DNA of 64,000 nt from Neobacillus rhizophilus. GTDB taxonomy: Bacteria; Bacillota; Bacilli; Bacillales; Cytobacillaceae. Both the position numbers and the translations under genes were made by a program. Every line of letters starts with the position of its first letter. Within the stretch, counting starts at the first letter, position 1. The notes beneath the pieces are model-generated. The model saw nothing but the letters and a program-made list of their open reading frames with translations, was not told the origin of the DNA and ran no database searches. Below are positions 25,161-34,566 of the stretch, piece after piece. The stretch is taken from assembly GCF_018343535.1 (NCBI RefSeq), contig NZ_JAGYPF010000001.1:558001-622000 (forward strand), in the 5' to 3' direction.

Positions 25161-26789
25161 TTATTTATTTGCTGTTTCGAGACTTTGTTTTAAAATATAA
25201 CGCTGGATTTTTCCGCTCGGTGTCTTAGGGAGGGTTTCAACAAATTCAACTTCTCGTGGGTATTGATGTTTTGATAGCTTTGCTTTTACGAAAACACTTA
25301 ATTCGTCAGCTAACTCTGAGGAAGATTTATGAGATGATTTAAGAACTACATATGCTTTTACAATTTCTCCTTTAACAGGATCCGGTTTCCCGATTACAGC
25401 AGCTTCAGCTACGGCAGGATGTTCTAATAGGGTACTCTCCACTTCAAAAGGACCAATTCGGTAGCCAGCGCTGGAAATGATATCATCAGCTCTGCCTTGG
25501 AACCAAAAATACCCGTCATTATCTTTACTTGCAAGATCCCCGGTCCAAAACCAATTTCCCGTTATTTTTTCTGCCGTTTTCTTTGGATCATTCCAATAAC
25601 CTAGAAAGAAGTACGGAAATGCATGTATATCTACGGCGATTTGACCCGCTTCACCGACTTCGACCGGATACCCTTGCTCATCTAATAAAGCGATATTATA
25701 GCCAGGAGCCGGCAGACCCATTGATCCGGGTTTTACCATCATGTCTGTGACATTATAGTTATTTACAATCATCCCAGTTTCGGTAGAACCATAGTGATCA
25801 TAGATTTCCCGGCCAAAATTATCTTTAAAGAAGCGGACAACTTCTGCATTTAATGGTTCACCAGCACTGGAGAACTGTTTTACTTTTAATGAATATTTCT
25901 TTACTAAATCAGAACCGGCTGCCATCATCATTCTGTATGCCGTTGGGGCATATGCAAAGTTTGTAACTTTATATTGTTCTAGTAATTGATAGTATTTTTC
26001 AACCTGGAAAGGACCTTTATATACGACGATGGATATACCGAGACTTAATGGGCATATAGTACAGTTCATCAAACCATAAGCCCAGCCCATATCCGCACCA
26101 CCCATGAACCGATCATTATTTTCCATACCCATCGCATATCTAAGGTAAGGGTAAGTGCTGATAAAAATTTTATGAGCCCAAACGGCACCTTTTGGCATGC
26201 CTGTTGAACCAGATGTGTATTGGATTACACTAGGATCCATCATGGTGGTTGACTCTGTTTCATGTTCAGCAGGGAACTGTTGAATAAACTCCCAGAAAGT
26301 TAATCCATTACCTGATAAACCATCAGTTAATAGAAGCTCACAGGATACTTGTTGACCTTCAATTTTTTTGGCCTGTTCCTGGTTCGTTACTAAAATTTTG
26401 CAATCAGCATCTTTTAATCGATACGTAATGGCCTCTGGGCCGAAAGCCGTAAACATTGGAACATAAATAGCACCTATTTTCCATGTTGCAAGGACTGTCA
26501 AAATTAATTCCATGTCCTTCCCCAGGAGACCTGCCACACGATCGCCCCTTTTTACTCCCAGCGACCGAAGTGCATTCGCCATCCGGTTTGATTGTTCTTT
26601 TAAACGGAAATAGGTCCAGACATCCTTATTTCCTTTTTCATCCTCCCAATAGATAGCGATACGATTCGGGTCATCAGCCCACCTATCACAACATTCATGT
26701 GCTATATTAAGCTTTTCATGAACATTCCAATCATAGGTTTTCACTACTTTTTCCCACGAGAAATCATCCCTTAATTCTGCATAATTCAA
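25161..26789 (-). CDS. Acetyl/medium-chain-type acyl-CoA synthetase (AMP-forming)
   Basis: A 542-residue ANL enzyme of the acetyl-CoA synthetase/MACS branch: long N-terminal region with WTYFRLKEQSNRMANALRSL, P-loop YTSGSTGMPKGAVWAH, DHYGSTETGM, WFWTGDLASKDNDGYFWFQG, hinge GRADDIISSAGYRIGPFEVE and catalytic lysine in TPSGKIQRY. In this branch substrates are short-chain, medium-chain or aromatic acids. The start is TTG 26789 with GAGGTGA upstream. First gene of the transport operon, with a promoter and a cre site that place it under catabolite control. Confidence 0.92.
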   Translation of the reverse strand: MNYAELRDDFSWEKVVKTYDWNVHEKLNIAHECCDRWADDPNRIAIYWEDEKGNKDVWTYFRLKEQSNRMANALRSLGVKRGDRVAGLLGKDMELILTVLATWKIGAIYVPMFTAFGPEAITYRLKDADCKILVTNQEQAKKIEGQQVSCELLLTDGLSGNGLTFWEFIQQFPAEHETESTTMMDPSVIQYTSGSTGMPKGAVWAHKIFISTYPYLRYAMGMENNDRFMGGADMGWAYGLMNCTICPLSLGISIVVYKGPFQVEKYYQLLEQYKVTNFAYAPTAYRMMMAAGSDLVKKYSLKVKQFSSAGEPLNAEVVRFFKDNFGREIYDHYGSTETGMIVNNYNVTDMMVKPGSMGLPAPGYNIALLDEQGYPVEVGEAGQIAVDIHAFPYFFLGYWNDPKKTAEKITGNWFWTGDLASKDNDGYFWFQGRADDIISSAGYRIGPFEVESTLLEHPAVAEAAVIGKPDPVKGEIVKAYVVLKSSHKSSSELADELSVFVKAKLSKHQYPREVEFVETLPKTPSGKIQRYILKQSLETANK

Positions 26790-26823
26790 TTTTTGTCACC
26801 TCGTTTAAATTTTTTACTTAATC

Positions 26824-26837
26824 AGAAACCGCTTACA
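26824..26837 (-). promoter_or_regulatory. cre site at the transport operon promoter
   Basis: TGTAAGCGGTTTCT on the minus strand fits TGWNANCGNTNWCA at 13 of 14 positions. It overlaps the expected transcription start of the acyl-CoA synthetase/Liv operon, a repressing position for CcpA. Confidence 0.65.
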
Positions 26838-26839
26838 AT

Positions 26840-26868
26840 AATATAACTTTCAGCTGTACAGTATGTAA
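26840..26868 (-). promoter_or_regulatory. Putative promoter of the acyl-CoA synthetase/Liv operon
   Basis: TTACAT (26863-26868), a 17-base spacer and TATATT (26840-26845) on the minus strand. The -35 is weak. CTGTACAG within the spacer is an eight-base palindrome. The rest of the 428-base gap to the rightward gene is AT-rich with no further gene. Confidence 0.5.
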
Positions 26869-27148
26869 TTCATGATTGCTATTTTTTCCAATTTAGTATT
26901 GATTATATAATACAGAGCAATATTTGTACATATTTTTCTAAATATTATTAATTTTACAAAAATTATTACGCCATAATGTTTTGGTAAAGACTTGGTTTAC
27001 TCCACCTATATTTAATAATAAGACATATGATATTTTCACGATTTGATTACTTTTTTTGAATACTAGTTTGAATTATTTTAATTTTTAAATAATTAACTTG
27101 CAATTTAAATCAAATCTCTTTACACTTATTCTTGAGAGTTTTTAAGAA

Positions 27149-27162
27149 TGTAAGCGCTCTTT
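27149..27162 (+). promoter_or_regulatory. cre-like site before the rightward binding-protein gene
   Basis: TGTAAGCGCTCTTT fits the cre consensus at 12 of 14 positions, missing the final CA. It lies 56 bases upstream of the GTG start at 27218. Confidence 0.45.
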
Positions 27163-27217
27163 TAATAGTGTTTTGTTCTTTACTCTTAAAGTGAATCTTT
27201 GATTGGGGGTAAATTTT

Positions 27218-28480
27218 GTGAGAAAAAAGTTGACATCAGCACTTGCTTTGATTCTAACTGTTATTTTGTTAGTTTCATGCAGCGCACAAACCAGTAAAAA
27301 CCAATCAACTAAGGGCGACCCAAAAGAAGGCAAGAAACAGGCTCAAGGAGTAACGGATAAAGAAATAATTGTTGGGCTCACCGGTCCACAAACAGGACCA
27401 GTCGCGGAATATGATAAAGTCAGAAGAGGCGTTCAAGCATACTTTAATTATGTCAATGATAATGGCGGTGTAAATGGAAGAAAACTTAAGTTAATCGCCT
27501 ATGATGATCAATATCAGCCCGCAAAAACACTCCAAAGTATTCAAAGATTAATAGAACAGGATAAAGTATTCTCTATTATATATCCAATCGGAACGGCTAA
27601 TATTGCCGCATCCTTACAGCTTTTAGAAAAAACCGGTATTCCGGTAACGGGTCTGGGGACTGGGGCAGACAAATTTGTGAATCCTCCAATTAAGAATGTT
27701 TTTGGCGGAACATTTAATTATGTAGTCGAAGCAAAGGTCTTTTTAGATTATTCTGTCAATAAGCTGAATGCCAAAAAAATAGCCATTGCCTATCAGAATG
27801 ATGATTTTGGAAAACAGGGACTTGAAGCGATCAAGAAAAACATTGGAAAATATCCTGGAGTTTCAATTGTAAAAGAAGTCCCTTTCTTGGCAACAGATAA
27901 AGAATTTAGCTCTCAGGCCCAACAGCTGAAGGAAGCAAAAGCAGATGTAATCATTATGAATACAACTCCTGCACCAGCTGCAGCATTGCGTAAAGAAATG
28001 CATAAAATTGGGGCATCGGACACTCCATTTATTGTTTCACAGACTGGCGGTGCAGATAAAAACCAATTTAATTTAGCGGGGAAAGATGCTTGGGAAGGTA
28101 TAATATCTTCTCTACAATATCCTAATTATGAGGAACAAATGGATAACCCAGAAGTCAAAAAGTATGTTGAGTATGTAACCAAAGACTTTGGGAAAGAATC
28201 GCTGGGAGCTCTCTCTGAAGGCGCATGGTCCACTGCTCAAGTATACGTCGAAGGGTTAAAGCGAGCAGGAGATGAATTGAGTTGGGAGAACTTTATTAAA
28301 AAAATGGAAACCTTTGATAAATGGGATGGCTCTTTCTACCCTTCTGTCACCTATACAGCGGAACACCGCTACGGAAATACATCCTTATTCCTAGTTCAAG
28401 CAAAAGCAGGTGACCTAGTGCCAGTCACAGGGAATATCCACTATGATCCGGAAAAAGATAAAATTGAGTATGAAAAGTAA
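27218..28480 (+). CDS. Branched-chain-type ABC transporter substrate-binding lipoprotein
   Basis: A 420-residue lipoprotein, paralogue of the protein at 19976. The signal peptide ends in LVSC (Cys21). IIVGLTGPQTGPVAEYD and GGVNGRKLKLIAYDDQYQPA are nearly the same as in the paralogue. The start is GTG 27218 with GGGGGT eight bases upstream. It is the only rightward gene in the 9.4-53 kb stretch and stands alone, divergent from the Liv operon, so it probably offers a second ligand specificity to the same permease. Confidence 0.92.
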   Translation: MRKKLTSALALILTVILLVSCSAQTSKNQSTKGDPKEGKKQAQGVTDKEIIVGLTGPQTGPVAEYDKVRRGVQAYFNYVNDNGGVNGRKLKLIAYDDQYQPAKTLQSIQRLIEQDKVFSIIYPIGTANIAASLQLLEKTGIPVTGLGTGADKFVNPPIKNVFGGTFNYVVEAKVFLDYSVNKLNAKKIAIAYQNDDFGKQGLEAIKKNIGKYPGVSIVKEVPFLATDKEFSSQAQQLKEAKADVIIMNTTPAPAAALRKEMHKIGASDTPFIVSQTGGADKNQFNLAGKDAWEGIISSLQYPNYEEQMDNPEVKKYVEYVTKDFGKESLGALSEGAWSTAQVYVEGLKRAGDELSWENFIKKMETFDKWDGSFYPSVTYTAEHRYGNTSLFLVQAKAGDLVPVTGNIHYDPEKDKIEYEK

Positions 28481-28501
28481 TATTTAAAACTACTAGAATA
28501 T

Positions 28502-28540
28502 AAGCGGACTCCAGTTTAAGGAGACCGCTTTCTATTTTTC
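28502..28540 (+). terminator. Terminator after the rightward binding-protein gene
   Basis: A stem AAGCGG (28502-28507) pairs with CCGCTT (28525-28530), with an inner CTCC/GGAG, followed by TCTATTTTT. Confidence 0.8.
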
Positions 28541-28555
28541 ATCACCTAATTCATG

Positions 28556-28592
28556 AAAAGAACCTCCATTTTAGACAACTGGAGGTTCTTTT
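28556..28592. terminator. Terminator downstream of the HSD10-like SDR gene
   Basis: A perfect 13-bp stem AAAAGAACCTCCA (28556-28568) with 28580-28592. A and T runs in the arms allow action in both directions; it separates convergent genes. Confidence 0.8.
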
Positions 28593-28597
28593 GCTTA

Positions 28598-29368
28598 TTA
28601 CTTCGGCTGCATCCGAATCGCGCCGTCAAGGCGGATCGTTTCGCCATTTAAATATGGATTTTCAATGATGCATTTTGCTAAATGGGCATATTCGGATGAG
28701 TACCCTAAACGCTGCGGGTACGGAACCATTGCACCTAATGCCATTCGGACTTTTTCCGGAGCTCCGGCAAACAATGGCGTATCCATAAGTCCTGGAGCAA
28801 TCGTCAAGACTCTGATACCATGTCTGGAAAGGTCTCTGGCAATAGGCAAGGTCATACCGACGATGCCTCCTTTTGAGGCGCTATAGGCTGCTTGGCCCAT
28901 TTGGCCATCAAATGCAGCAACAGAAGCGGTATTAATGATTACTCCTCTTTCCCCTTCTTCGTTTGGAGCATTTTGCGTCATTTTTTCCGCAGCTAAACGA
29001 AGCACGTTAAATGTTCCTATTAAATTGACTTGTATAACTCTAGTAAAAACGCCAAGATCATGTGGCTTTTCTTTGCCTACCGTTTTTTCGGCCGCACCAA
29101 TCCCTGCACAGTTTACAGCAACATGAATAGCCCCAAACTTTTCAATAGTTTGGTTAATAGCATTGACCACATCGTCCTCACTGGTAACATTTGTTTTAAC
29201 GTAAAGAACACGGTCTGAACCTAATCTTTCTACTAAAGCAGCGCCTCTTTCTTCTTGCAAATCAAAGATGGCTGCATATCCCCCATTTTCAATAATCGTT
29301 TCGACGGTGGCTTCTCCGAGACCGGAAGCGCCTCCTGTTACGACTGCTACACTGCCGTTAATTTTCAT
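28598..29368 (-). CDS. SDR 3-hydroxyacyl-CoA dehydrogenase, HSD17B10-like
   Basis: A 256-residue [15 protein letters not shown] binds the coenzyme; the insert [21 protein letters not shown] and the catalytic [19 protein letters not shown] are characteristic of type II (HSD10) 3-hydroxyacyl-CoA dehydrogenases, which also oxidise branched 2-methyl-3-hydroxyacyl-CoA. Together with the thiolase upstream it would complete the last two steps of a beta-oxidation cycle. RBS GAGGAAC before ATG 29368. A hairpin separates it from the thiolase gene. Confidence 0.92.
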   Translation of the reverse strand: MKINGSVAVVTGGASGLGEATVETIIENGGYAAIFDLQEERGAALVERLGSDRVLYVKTNVTSEDDVVNAINQTIEKFGAIHVAVNCAGIGAAEKTVGKEKPHDLGVFTRVIQVNLIGTFNVLRLAAEKMTQNAPNEEGERGVIINTASVAAFDGQMGQAAYSASKGGIVGMTLPIARDLSRHGIRVLTIAPGLMDTPLFAGAPEKVRMALGAMVPYPQRLGYSSEYAHLAKCIIENPYLNGETIRLDGAIRMQPK

Positions 29369-29420
29369 TTATCATGTTCCTCCTCTAATAAAATCGAAAT
29401 CTTAAAAAATATGTTTAATA

Positions 29421-29468
29421 CCCTGGGGATGCTCATTCCAATCTGTGTGAAATGAGCATCCATCAGGG
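29421..29468. terminator. Hairpin between thiolase and SDR genes
   Basis: GGATGCTCATT (29427-29437) pairs with 29451-29461, extended by CCCTG/CAGGG. The minus-strand exit is AT-rich (TATTAAACATATTTTTT) but not a clean U-tract, so it may attenuate or process the transcript. Confidence 0.55.
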
Positions 29469-29485
29469 AATTTTATTGATAACGA

Positions 29486-30637
29486 CTAGCTAATTCTTTC
29501 AATAATCGTGGCATTCGCCATTCCGCCGCCCTCACAAATAGCCTGTAAGCCATAGCGGCCGCCGCTTCTTTCCAGTTCATGCAGCAAGGTGATCATCAGG
29601 CGGGCACCAGATCCTCCAAGCGGATGGCCCAAAGCGATTGCCCCGCCATTTGGATTTAGCTTTGCTGGATCTGCTTTTAATTCATCCATCCAGAGCATAG
29701 GAACAGGGGCAAATGCCTCATTTACTTCATAGGTATCCATATCTTCAATTGAAAGCCCAGCTTTTTCAAGTACTTTTTTCGAAGCAATGGAAGGACCTGT
29801 CAACATTAAAGTCGGGTCAGAACCCACAACAGAACGAGCAACGATGCGGAATCTCGGCTTTAGACCTAATTCCTCTGCTTTTTCCCTCGACATTAATAGA
29901 ACAGCTGCAGCACCATCACTCATTTGGCTGGAATTTCCTGCATGAATTCTTCCGTCCTGTGTAAATGCAGGCTTAAGAGATGCCAATTTTTCCAATGATG
30001 TATCCTTTCTTGGACCTTCATCCTGTGTGACAACAATTGTTGACCCATCTTCCCGTTTTACTTCAATCGGCATAATTTCACGATCGAAACGGCCTTCTTC
30101 TTGAGCTATAATGGCTCTTCGATGACTTTCAAGCGAGAATTCATCGAGCTGACTGCGAGTATAGCCCCATTTTTCAGCAATCCGCTCTGCCGATAAACCT
30201 TGATGGATCATCTCATATTTTGAGGTTAACTCTTCACTCCAGGTTGACTCCTTGCGGGAGGCTCCCATTGGGATCCTTGTCATGCTTTCCACTCCGCCGG
30301 CAATAACAACATCCATGTCCCCGCTCAAAATCGCCTGAGCAGCAAAGTGAATAGCCTGCTGGCTGGAACCGCACTGACGGTCGATGGTAGTTCCCGGCAC
30401 GTGTATTGGGAAATCAGCCATTAATGCAGCGCTGCGCGCGATATTTAGTCCTTGCTCTTCCACTTGGGCAACACACCCCAAAATGACATCTTCCACAAGT
30501 CCTGGAGAGATCCCCGCACGGTTGACCAATTCTTTCAAAACCTTTGCGGCCAAATCATCAGGACGGACTGAACTGAATACTCCCTTTCTTTTCCCTACAG
30601 GGGTACGTACTGCTTCAACGATTACAACTTCTCTCAT
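29486..30637 (-). CDS. Acetyl-CoA acyltransferase (3-ketoacyl-CoA thiolase)
   Basis: Cleaves 3-ketoacyl-CoA with CoA. At 383 residues it has the full thiolase triad: Cys89 in DRQCGSSQQAIH, His338 in GGAIALGHPLGGSGAR, and Cys368 in CEGGGMANATIIE. NEAFAPVP is also present. RBS TAGGAGG before ATG 30637. It lies in line with the racemase, flavoprotein and HSD10-like genes, a set suited to branched acyl chains. It is the only canonical degradative thiolase in the window. Confidence 0.95.
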   Translation of the reverse strand: MREVVIVEAVRTPVGKRKGVFSSVRPDDLAAKVLKELVNRAGISPGLVEDVILGCVAQVEEQGLNIARSAALMADFPIHVPGTTIDRQCGSSQQAIHFAAQAILSGDMDVVIAGGVESMTRIPMGASRKESTWSEELTSKYEMIHQGLSAERIAEKWGYTRSQLDEFSLESHRRAIIAQEEGRFDREIMPIEVKREDGSTIVVTQDEGPRKDTSLEKLASLKPAFTQDGRIHAGNSSQMSDGAAAVLLMSREKAEELGLKPRFRIVARSVVGSDPTLMLTGPSIASKKVLEKAGLSIEDMDTYEVNEAFAPVPMLWMDELKADPAKLNPNGGAIALGHPLGGSGARLMITLLHELERSGGRYGLQAICEGGGMANATIIERIS

Positions 30638-30667
30638 TCTCTATTCCTCCTAAATTTTAATAGTAAA

Positions 30668-31648
30668 CTAAACATTAGAATGGATTGATAAACTTTTTTG
30701 AATAAAATCGATAGACTTCTTTGCCTCTTCTGTCATTTGAGCAAACAATTCCTTGATCGATAATATTTCTTTAATAAGACCGACAGATTGGCCGCAGGAC
30801 CAAATACCACCATCTAAATCCCCTTCAAAATACACATGTTTGGCTCTTTGACCGGTAATTAGCGGCAATAATTGTTCAATTGTTGCTCCTTTTCTTTCAA
30901 GGTGGTCTACTTCCTTACTGACAGCATTTAAGGCAACGCGGGATGGACTGCCAATATTACGTTGAATGATAATGGTATTCGTTTCATCAGATTCCACCAT
31001 CCATCGTTTTACATTCTCGTGAATGGGCGCTTCCTCTGTAGCCATAAAACGGGTACCCATCACTACCCCTTCTGCCCCAAAAGCTAATGCACTTACCAGT
31101 CCTCTTCCATCCGCATAACCCCCGCCAGCAATAACGGGAATATTGACTGAATCTACTATTCTTGGAAGCATGACTAAAGTGCCCACATCACTCATACCCG
31201 GGTGGCCGCCAGTTTCATTGCCGACAATAATAACAGCATCGACCCCAAGTTTTTCTGCAGAGACGGCATATTTTACGCCGGCCACTTTATGGAGGACAAT
31301 GAAGCCGTTTTCTTTCAGCTTTGGCATTAAATCTTTGGGACTTCTGCCGCTAGTTTCGACTATTTTAACCCCTTCTTCAATCAAAACATCAATAAAATCT
31401 TCATTTGGGGTGGCGGTCTGGCTCGGAAATAAGTTGAGGTTTACGGCAAATGGTTTGTTTGTTAGCGCTTTAATTTTGTGAATCTCTTGACGAAGTGCTT
31501 CAGGTGTACCTTGTGTTTTTGAGGTAATTATTCCTAAACCTCCAGCTTCTGAAACTGCGGCTGCCAATTCTGCTCTGCCAACTTGAAACATGCCGCCGCA
31601 AATAATAGGGTATTCGATTCCTAACAATTCAGTAATTCTTGTTTTCAC
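30668..31648 (-). CDS. Nitronate monooxygenase/FabK-like FMN protein
   Basis: A 326-residue TIM-barrel flavoprotein. YPIICGGMFQVGRAELAAAV begins the barrel, the catalytic-type His is in NETGGHPGMSD, and the phosphate-binding IAGGGYADGRG and GAEGVVMGTRFMAT follow. Such proteins are labelled 2-nitropropane dioxygenase, but relatives in lipid gene clusters may act on enoyl-CoA like FabK. No nitro-compound genes are nearby. GTG 31648 is chosen because GAGGGG lies seven bases upstream; an earlier GTG is five codons further. Confidence 0.85.
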   Translation of the reverse strand: MKTRITELLGIEYPIICGGMFQVGRAELAAAVSEAGGLGIITSKTQGTPEALRQEIHKIKALTNKPFAVNLNLFPSQTATPNEDFIDVLIEEGVKIVETSGRSPKDLMPKLKENGFIVLHKVAGVKYAVSAEKLGVDAVIIVGNETGGHPGMSDVGTLVMLPRIVDSVNIPVIAGGGYADGRGLVSALAFGAEGVVMGTRFMATEEAPIHENVKRWMVESDETNTIIIQRNIGSPSRVALNAVSKEVDHLERKGATIEQLLPLITGQRAKHVYFEGDLDGGIWSCGQSVGLIKEILSIKELFAQMTEEAKKSIDFIQKSLSIHSNV

Positions 31649-31674
31649 CGTATTTCCCCTCACAAAGTTAATTA

Positions 31675-32826
31675 TTATTCCTTAAATGGTTTAAATAGTA
31701 CCCCTAATTCTTGTAAAATCTCATCGTTGTGTTCTCCATGACCCGGTGCTTGGCGAACTGTTTTAGCCTGCGTTCTTGATAGTTTAATAGGATTTGCTAC
31801 TTGTCTCATTGTGCCATGTTGAGGGTGGCTTACCTCTTCTATCATTCCCCGATGCCTGATTTGCGGGTCATGAACCATTTCCTCCATCGTTAAGACTGGG
31901 GCAACACAGGCATCGACACCCTCGAAGAGATTGACCCATTCATTTAATGTTTTCGTTCCGATTACGGCTTGAATATCATTTTTAATCGAGGTTTGCTGAT
32001 CGGCTGGGGCATTTAACTGGCTTATTAAATCTTCCTTACCAATTACCTGACAAAAGTTTTTCCAAAACTTAAATTCTAGAGCTCCAACAGATATGAAGCG
32101 GTTATCTTTCGTTTCATATGTCTCGTAACAGGCGAGGCGGCCGTTTAAGACGAGCTCTCCGCGTTTTGGAAGTTCCCCAGTGGCTAAAAATGCCGGCAAA
32201 AACGTTTGCATCCAGGAAACCGCTCCATCCAGCATGGAAATATCAATGAATTGACCTTTCCCAGACTTTTTCGCGTCAATGATAGAAACGAGAATCCCGA
32301 TAACTGCCATTAAGGAACCGCCGCCAATATCCCCTATTTGAACGGAGGAGCTTACCGGTTTTCTACCTTGTTCTCCTTGCAGCTCCAATAATCCGGAATA
32401 ACTCAAAAAGTTAATATCATGACCTGGAATATCCTTATATGGCCCGGTTTGGCCGTAGCTTGTAATCGCGCAATAAATCAACTTGGGATTATGTTTTTTC
32501 AGTTCTTCATACCCCAGTCCGAGTCGATCCATGACACCCGGTCGAAAGGATTCTACCAGAACATCGGCTGTTTTCACCAATTCAATAAATATCTGTTTAT
32601 TTTCTTCTTTTTTTAAATCAAGGCTCACGCTCCGCTTATTCCGATTCAAAGAATGAAACATCGCGCTTGCTTCACCAATTTTTGGATCTCCCCATCGCGT
32701 ATAATCACCTAACTTCGGGTCTTCAATTTTAATCACATCTGCCCCAAAGTCGGCCAGCATTAACGAACAATACGGCCCCGGCAAAAGTCGCGTCAAATCA
32801 AGGACACGAATACCCTCCAAAGGCAT
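31675..32826 (-). CDS. Alpha-methylacyl-CoA racemase-like CaiB/BaiF family protein
   Basis: A 383-residue family III CoA-transferase/racemase. LDLTRLLPGPYCSLMLADFG is the family N-terminus, and GHDINFLSYSGLL has the H-D-I-N pattern around the catalytic Asp of AMACR. Racemases of this kind invert the 2-methyl centre so that branched chains can enter beta-oxidation. ATG 32826 is used as start because the family begins with MPLEGIRVLDL; the RBS GGGAGGGAG is rather distant, and an upstream start 13 codons away cannot be excluded. The racemase reading is favoured over CoA-transferase but not proven. Confidence 0.85.
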   Translation of the reverse strand: MPLEGIRVLDLTRLLPGPYCSLMLADFGADVIKIEDPKLGDYTRWGDPKIGEASAMFHSLNRNKRSVSLDLKKEENKQIFIELVKTADVLVESFRPGVMDRLGLGYEELKKHNPKLIYCAITSYGQTGPYKDIPGHDINFLSYSGLLELQGEQGRKPVSSSVQIGDIGGGSLMAVIGILVSIIDAKKSGKGQFIDISMLDGAVSWMQTFLPAFLATGELPKRGELVLNGRLACYETYETKDNRFISVGALEFKFWKNFCQVIGKEDLISQLNAPADQQTSIKNDIQAVIGTKTLNEWVNLFEGVDACVAPVLTMEEMVHDPQIRHRGMIEEVSHPQHGTMRQVANPIKLSRTQAKTVRQAPGHGEHNDEILQELGVLFKPFKE

Positions 32827-32939
32827 AGTCAATCGCACCCACTCCCTCCCAAAAAGATACAGCATAAAGTAGATTACCTATTTTTAATAATACCAATTTT
32901 CTAATAATTTTACAATTAATTTATTTTTTAAACATTAAT

Positions 32940-34472
32940 TCAATGTTGTGATGCAACCGTTTTATAATTCTCTCTTAATTGATATTTCAAGACTTTCCCT
33001 GAGGTGTTTCGTGGAAGTTGGTTGATTTGATAGATGATTCTTGGAATTTTATAACCTGCGAGTTCTTCCCGGCAGAATTGCTGTAATTCTTCTTGATTAA
33101 TTTGTTTTCCTTCTTTCGGAACGATAACTGCTGCTACCGTTTCACCCCATACTTCATGCGGAACGCCAATTACGGCTGCTTCTAAAATATCAGGATGTTT
33201 GTAAAGGACATGTTCAACCTCAGTAGAGTAGACATTTTCGCCGCCGGAAATAATCATATCTTTTTTCCTGTCGACTAGGGTAATGTAGCCATCTTCGTCT
33301 ATTTTTGCGAGGTCACCTGTATATAGCCAGCCATTCCTAAGAGCCTTTGCTGTTTCTTCAGGTTTTTTATAATAGCCCTTCATGACGTTTTCACATTTAA
33401 TAATAAACTCCCCAACCTCACCCGGCTTTACATCCTCACCGTTTTCATCCACTACTTTTGCATCAGTACCATAAGAAGCTCTACCGGAAGCGCCAAACTT
33501 TGTTTTGTGTTCTTCTGGCAATAAATATACTCCTCCGGGTCCACCCTCCGTTTGACCGCACATATTATAAAATTGATCCGTCTGAAACATCTCCATTGCC
33601 TGTTTCAACAGGGCTGTTGGCATAGGAGCTGCCCCGTATCCGCACCGTTTCACACTGGATAAATCAAATTGCTCCCTGTTCGGTACCTGCAACAAAAAAT
33701 TATACATAGTCGGAACGCCAAAGAATAGGCTGATTTTGTATTGATCAATATCTTTTAAGGTCTGTACAGGATTAAATTCCTGGCGGACAATTTGTGTACA
33801 GCCAAGGATTGAACCTGGGACAAGGAATAAATTCAATTGTGCACAATGGAATAACGGGGCAAGATGAAGTAGTTGATCCTCCGGCCCCATTTTAAATGTA
33901 ATGATGATTCCTAGTGCTACATGGATAACGCGGTGATGATCCAAAACCACTCCTTTGGGCAGTCCGGTTGTTCCGGAGGTATACAGAATCTCTGCATCAT
34001 CTGATTCCAAAACTTCCCGTTCAGGATTATCTGCAACCGAGCTTTGGAACGCGGATAAAAGGATTTGGTTCTCTCTTTTATTCGAACCCGCTATAACCTG
34101 AAGCTGGATCTTGTCGTTTCCTTCAGAAGCTTTATGGACGACTTCTGCCAAATCCTCATCGGCAAAGACCATTATCGAATCAGAATCGTCCAAAATATAG
34201 CTGGCTTCTTTGGCAGTTAAGCGAAAATTTACAGGAACAGCGACCCCGCCGGCTTTTAAAATTCCATAATAAATAAAACAGAATAAATCTGAGTTTTTCA
34301 TCATTAAGGCAATCTTATCGCCTCTTTTCACCCCATAGCTAATGAGAGCGTTGGCAATACGATTCACCTGTGCATTGTATTCCTTATACGTATATTTGCT
34401 TTCATTAAAAATGATTGCTGTTTTGTCTGGCTGATATCTGGCATTTCGCTCAAGTGCTTCAAAAAGATTCAC
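32940..34472 (-). CDS. AMP-forming acyl-CoA ligase
   Basis: A 510-residue ANL enzyme: P-loop YTSGTTGLPKGVVLDHH, NMCGQTEGGPGGVYL, GWLYTGDLAKIDEDGYITLV, hinge DRKKDMIISGGENVYSTEVE, and catalytic Lys in TSGKVLKYQL. FadD3/Fcs-like class (medium-chain, aromatic or side-chain acids). The start is GTG 34472 with GGGAGGA eight bases upstream; an ATG six codons earlier overlaps that RBS. A strong terminator lies just upstream, so it may begin its own transcript. Confidence 0.92.
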   Translation of the reverse strand: MNLFEALERNARYQPDKTAIIFNESKYTYKEYNAQVNRIANALISYGVKRGDKIALMMKNSDLFCFIYYGILKAGGVAVPVNFRLTAKEASYILDDSDSIMVFADEDLAEVVHKASEGNDKIQLQVIAGSNKRENQILLSAFQSSVADNPEREVLESDDAEILYTSGTTGLPKGVVLDHHRVIHVALGIIITFKMGPEDQLLHLAPLFHCAQLNLFLVPGSILGCTQIVRQEFNPVQTLKDIDQYKISLFFGVPTMYNFLLQVPNREQFDLSSVKRCGYGAAPMPTALLKQAMEMFQTDQFYNMCGQTEGGPGGVYLLPEEHKTKFGASGRASYGTDAKVVDENGEDVKPGEVGEFIIKCENVMKGYYKKPEETAKALRNGWLYTGDLAKIDEDGYITLVDRKKDMIISGGENVYSTEVEHVLYKHPDILEAAVIGVPHEVWGETVAAVIVPKEGKQINQEELQQFCREELAGYKIPRIIYQINQLPRNTSGKVLKYQLRENYKTVASQH

Positions 34473-34511
34473 TTCATATTCCTCCCACATTCGAATACAT
34501 AGACATATAAA

Positions 34512-34554
34512 AATAGAAGAAAAAGGGGTGGTGACTTTAGTTCACACTCACCCC
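34512..34554 (-). terminator. Strong terminator after the ACAD gene at 34.6 kb
   Basis: GGGGTG (34525-34530) pairs with CACCCC (34549-34554), with an inner TGA/TCA. The minus-strand exit is TTTTTCTTCTATTTTT. It divides the 42.9-34.6 kb operon from the 34.5-28.6 kb genes. Confidence 0.85.
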
Positions 34555-34566
34555 TGCAATATCAGC

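Noticed and set aside
32940..34490. ATG 34490 as ligase start
   Set aside because: The GGGAGGA ribosome binding site lies downstream of that ATG and is well spaced for GTG 34472.
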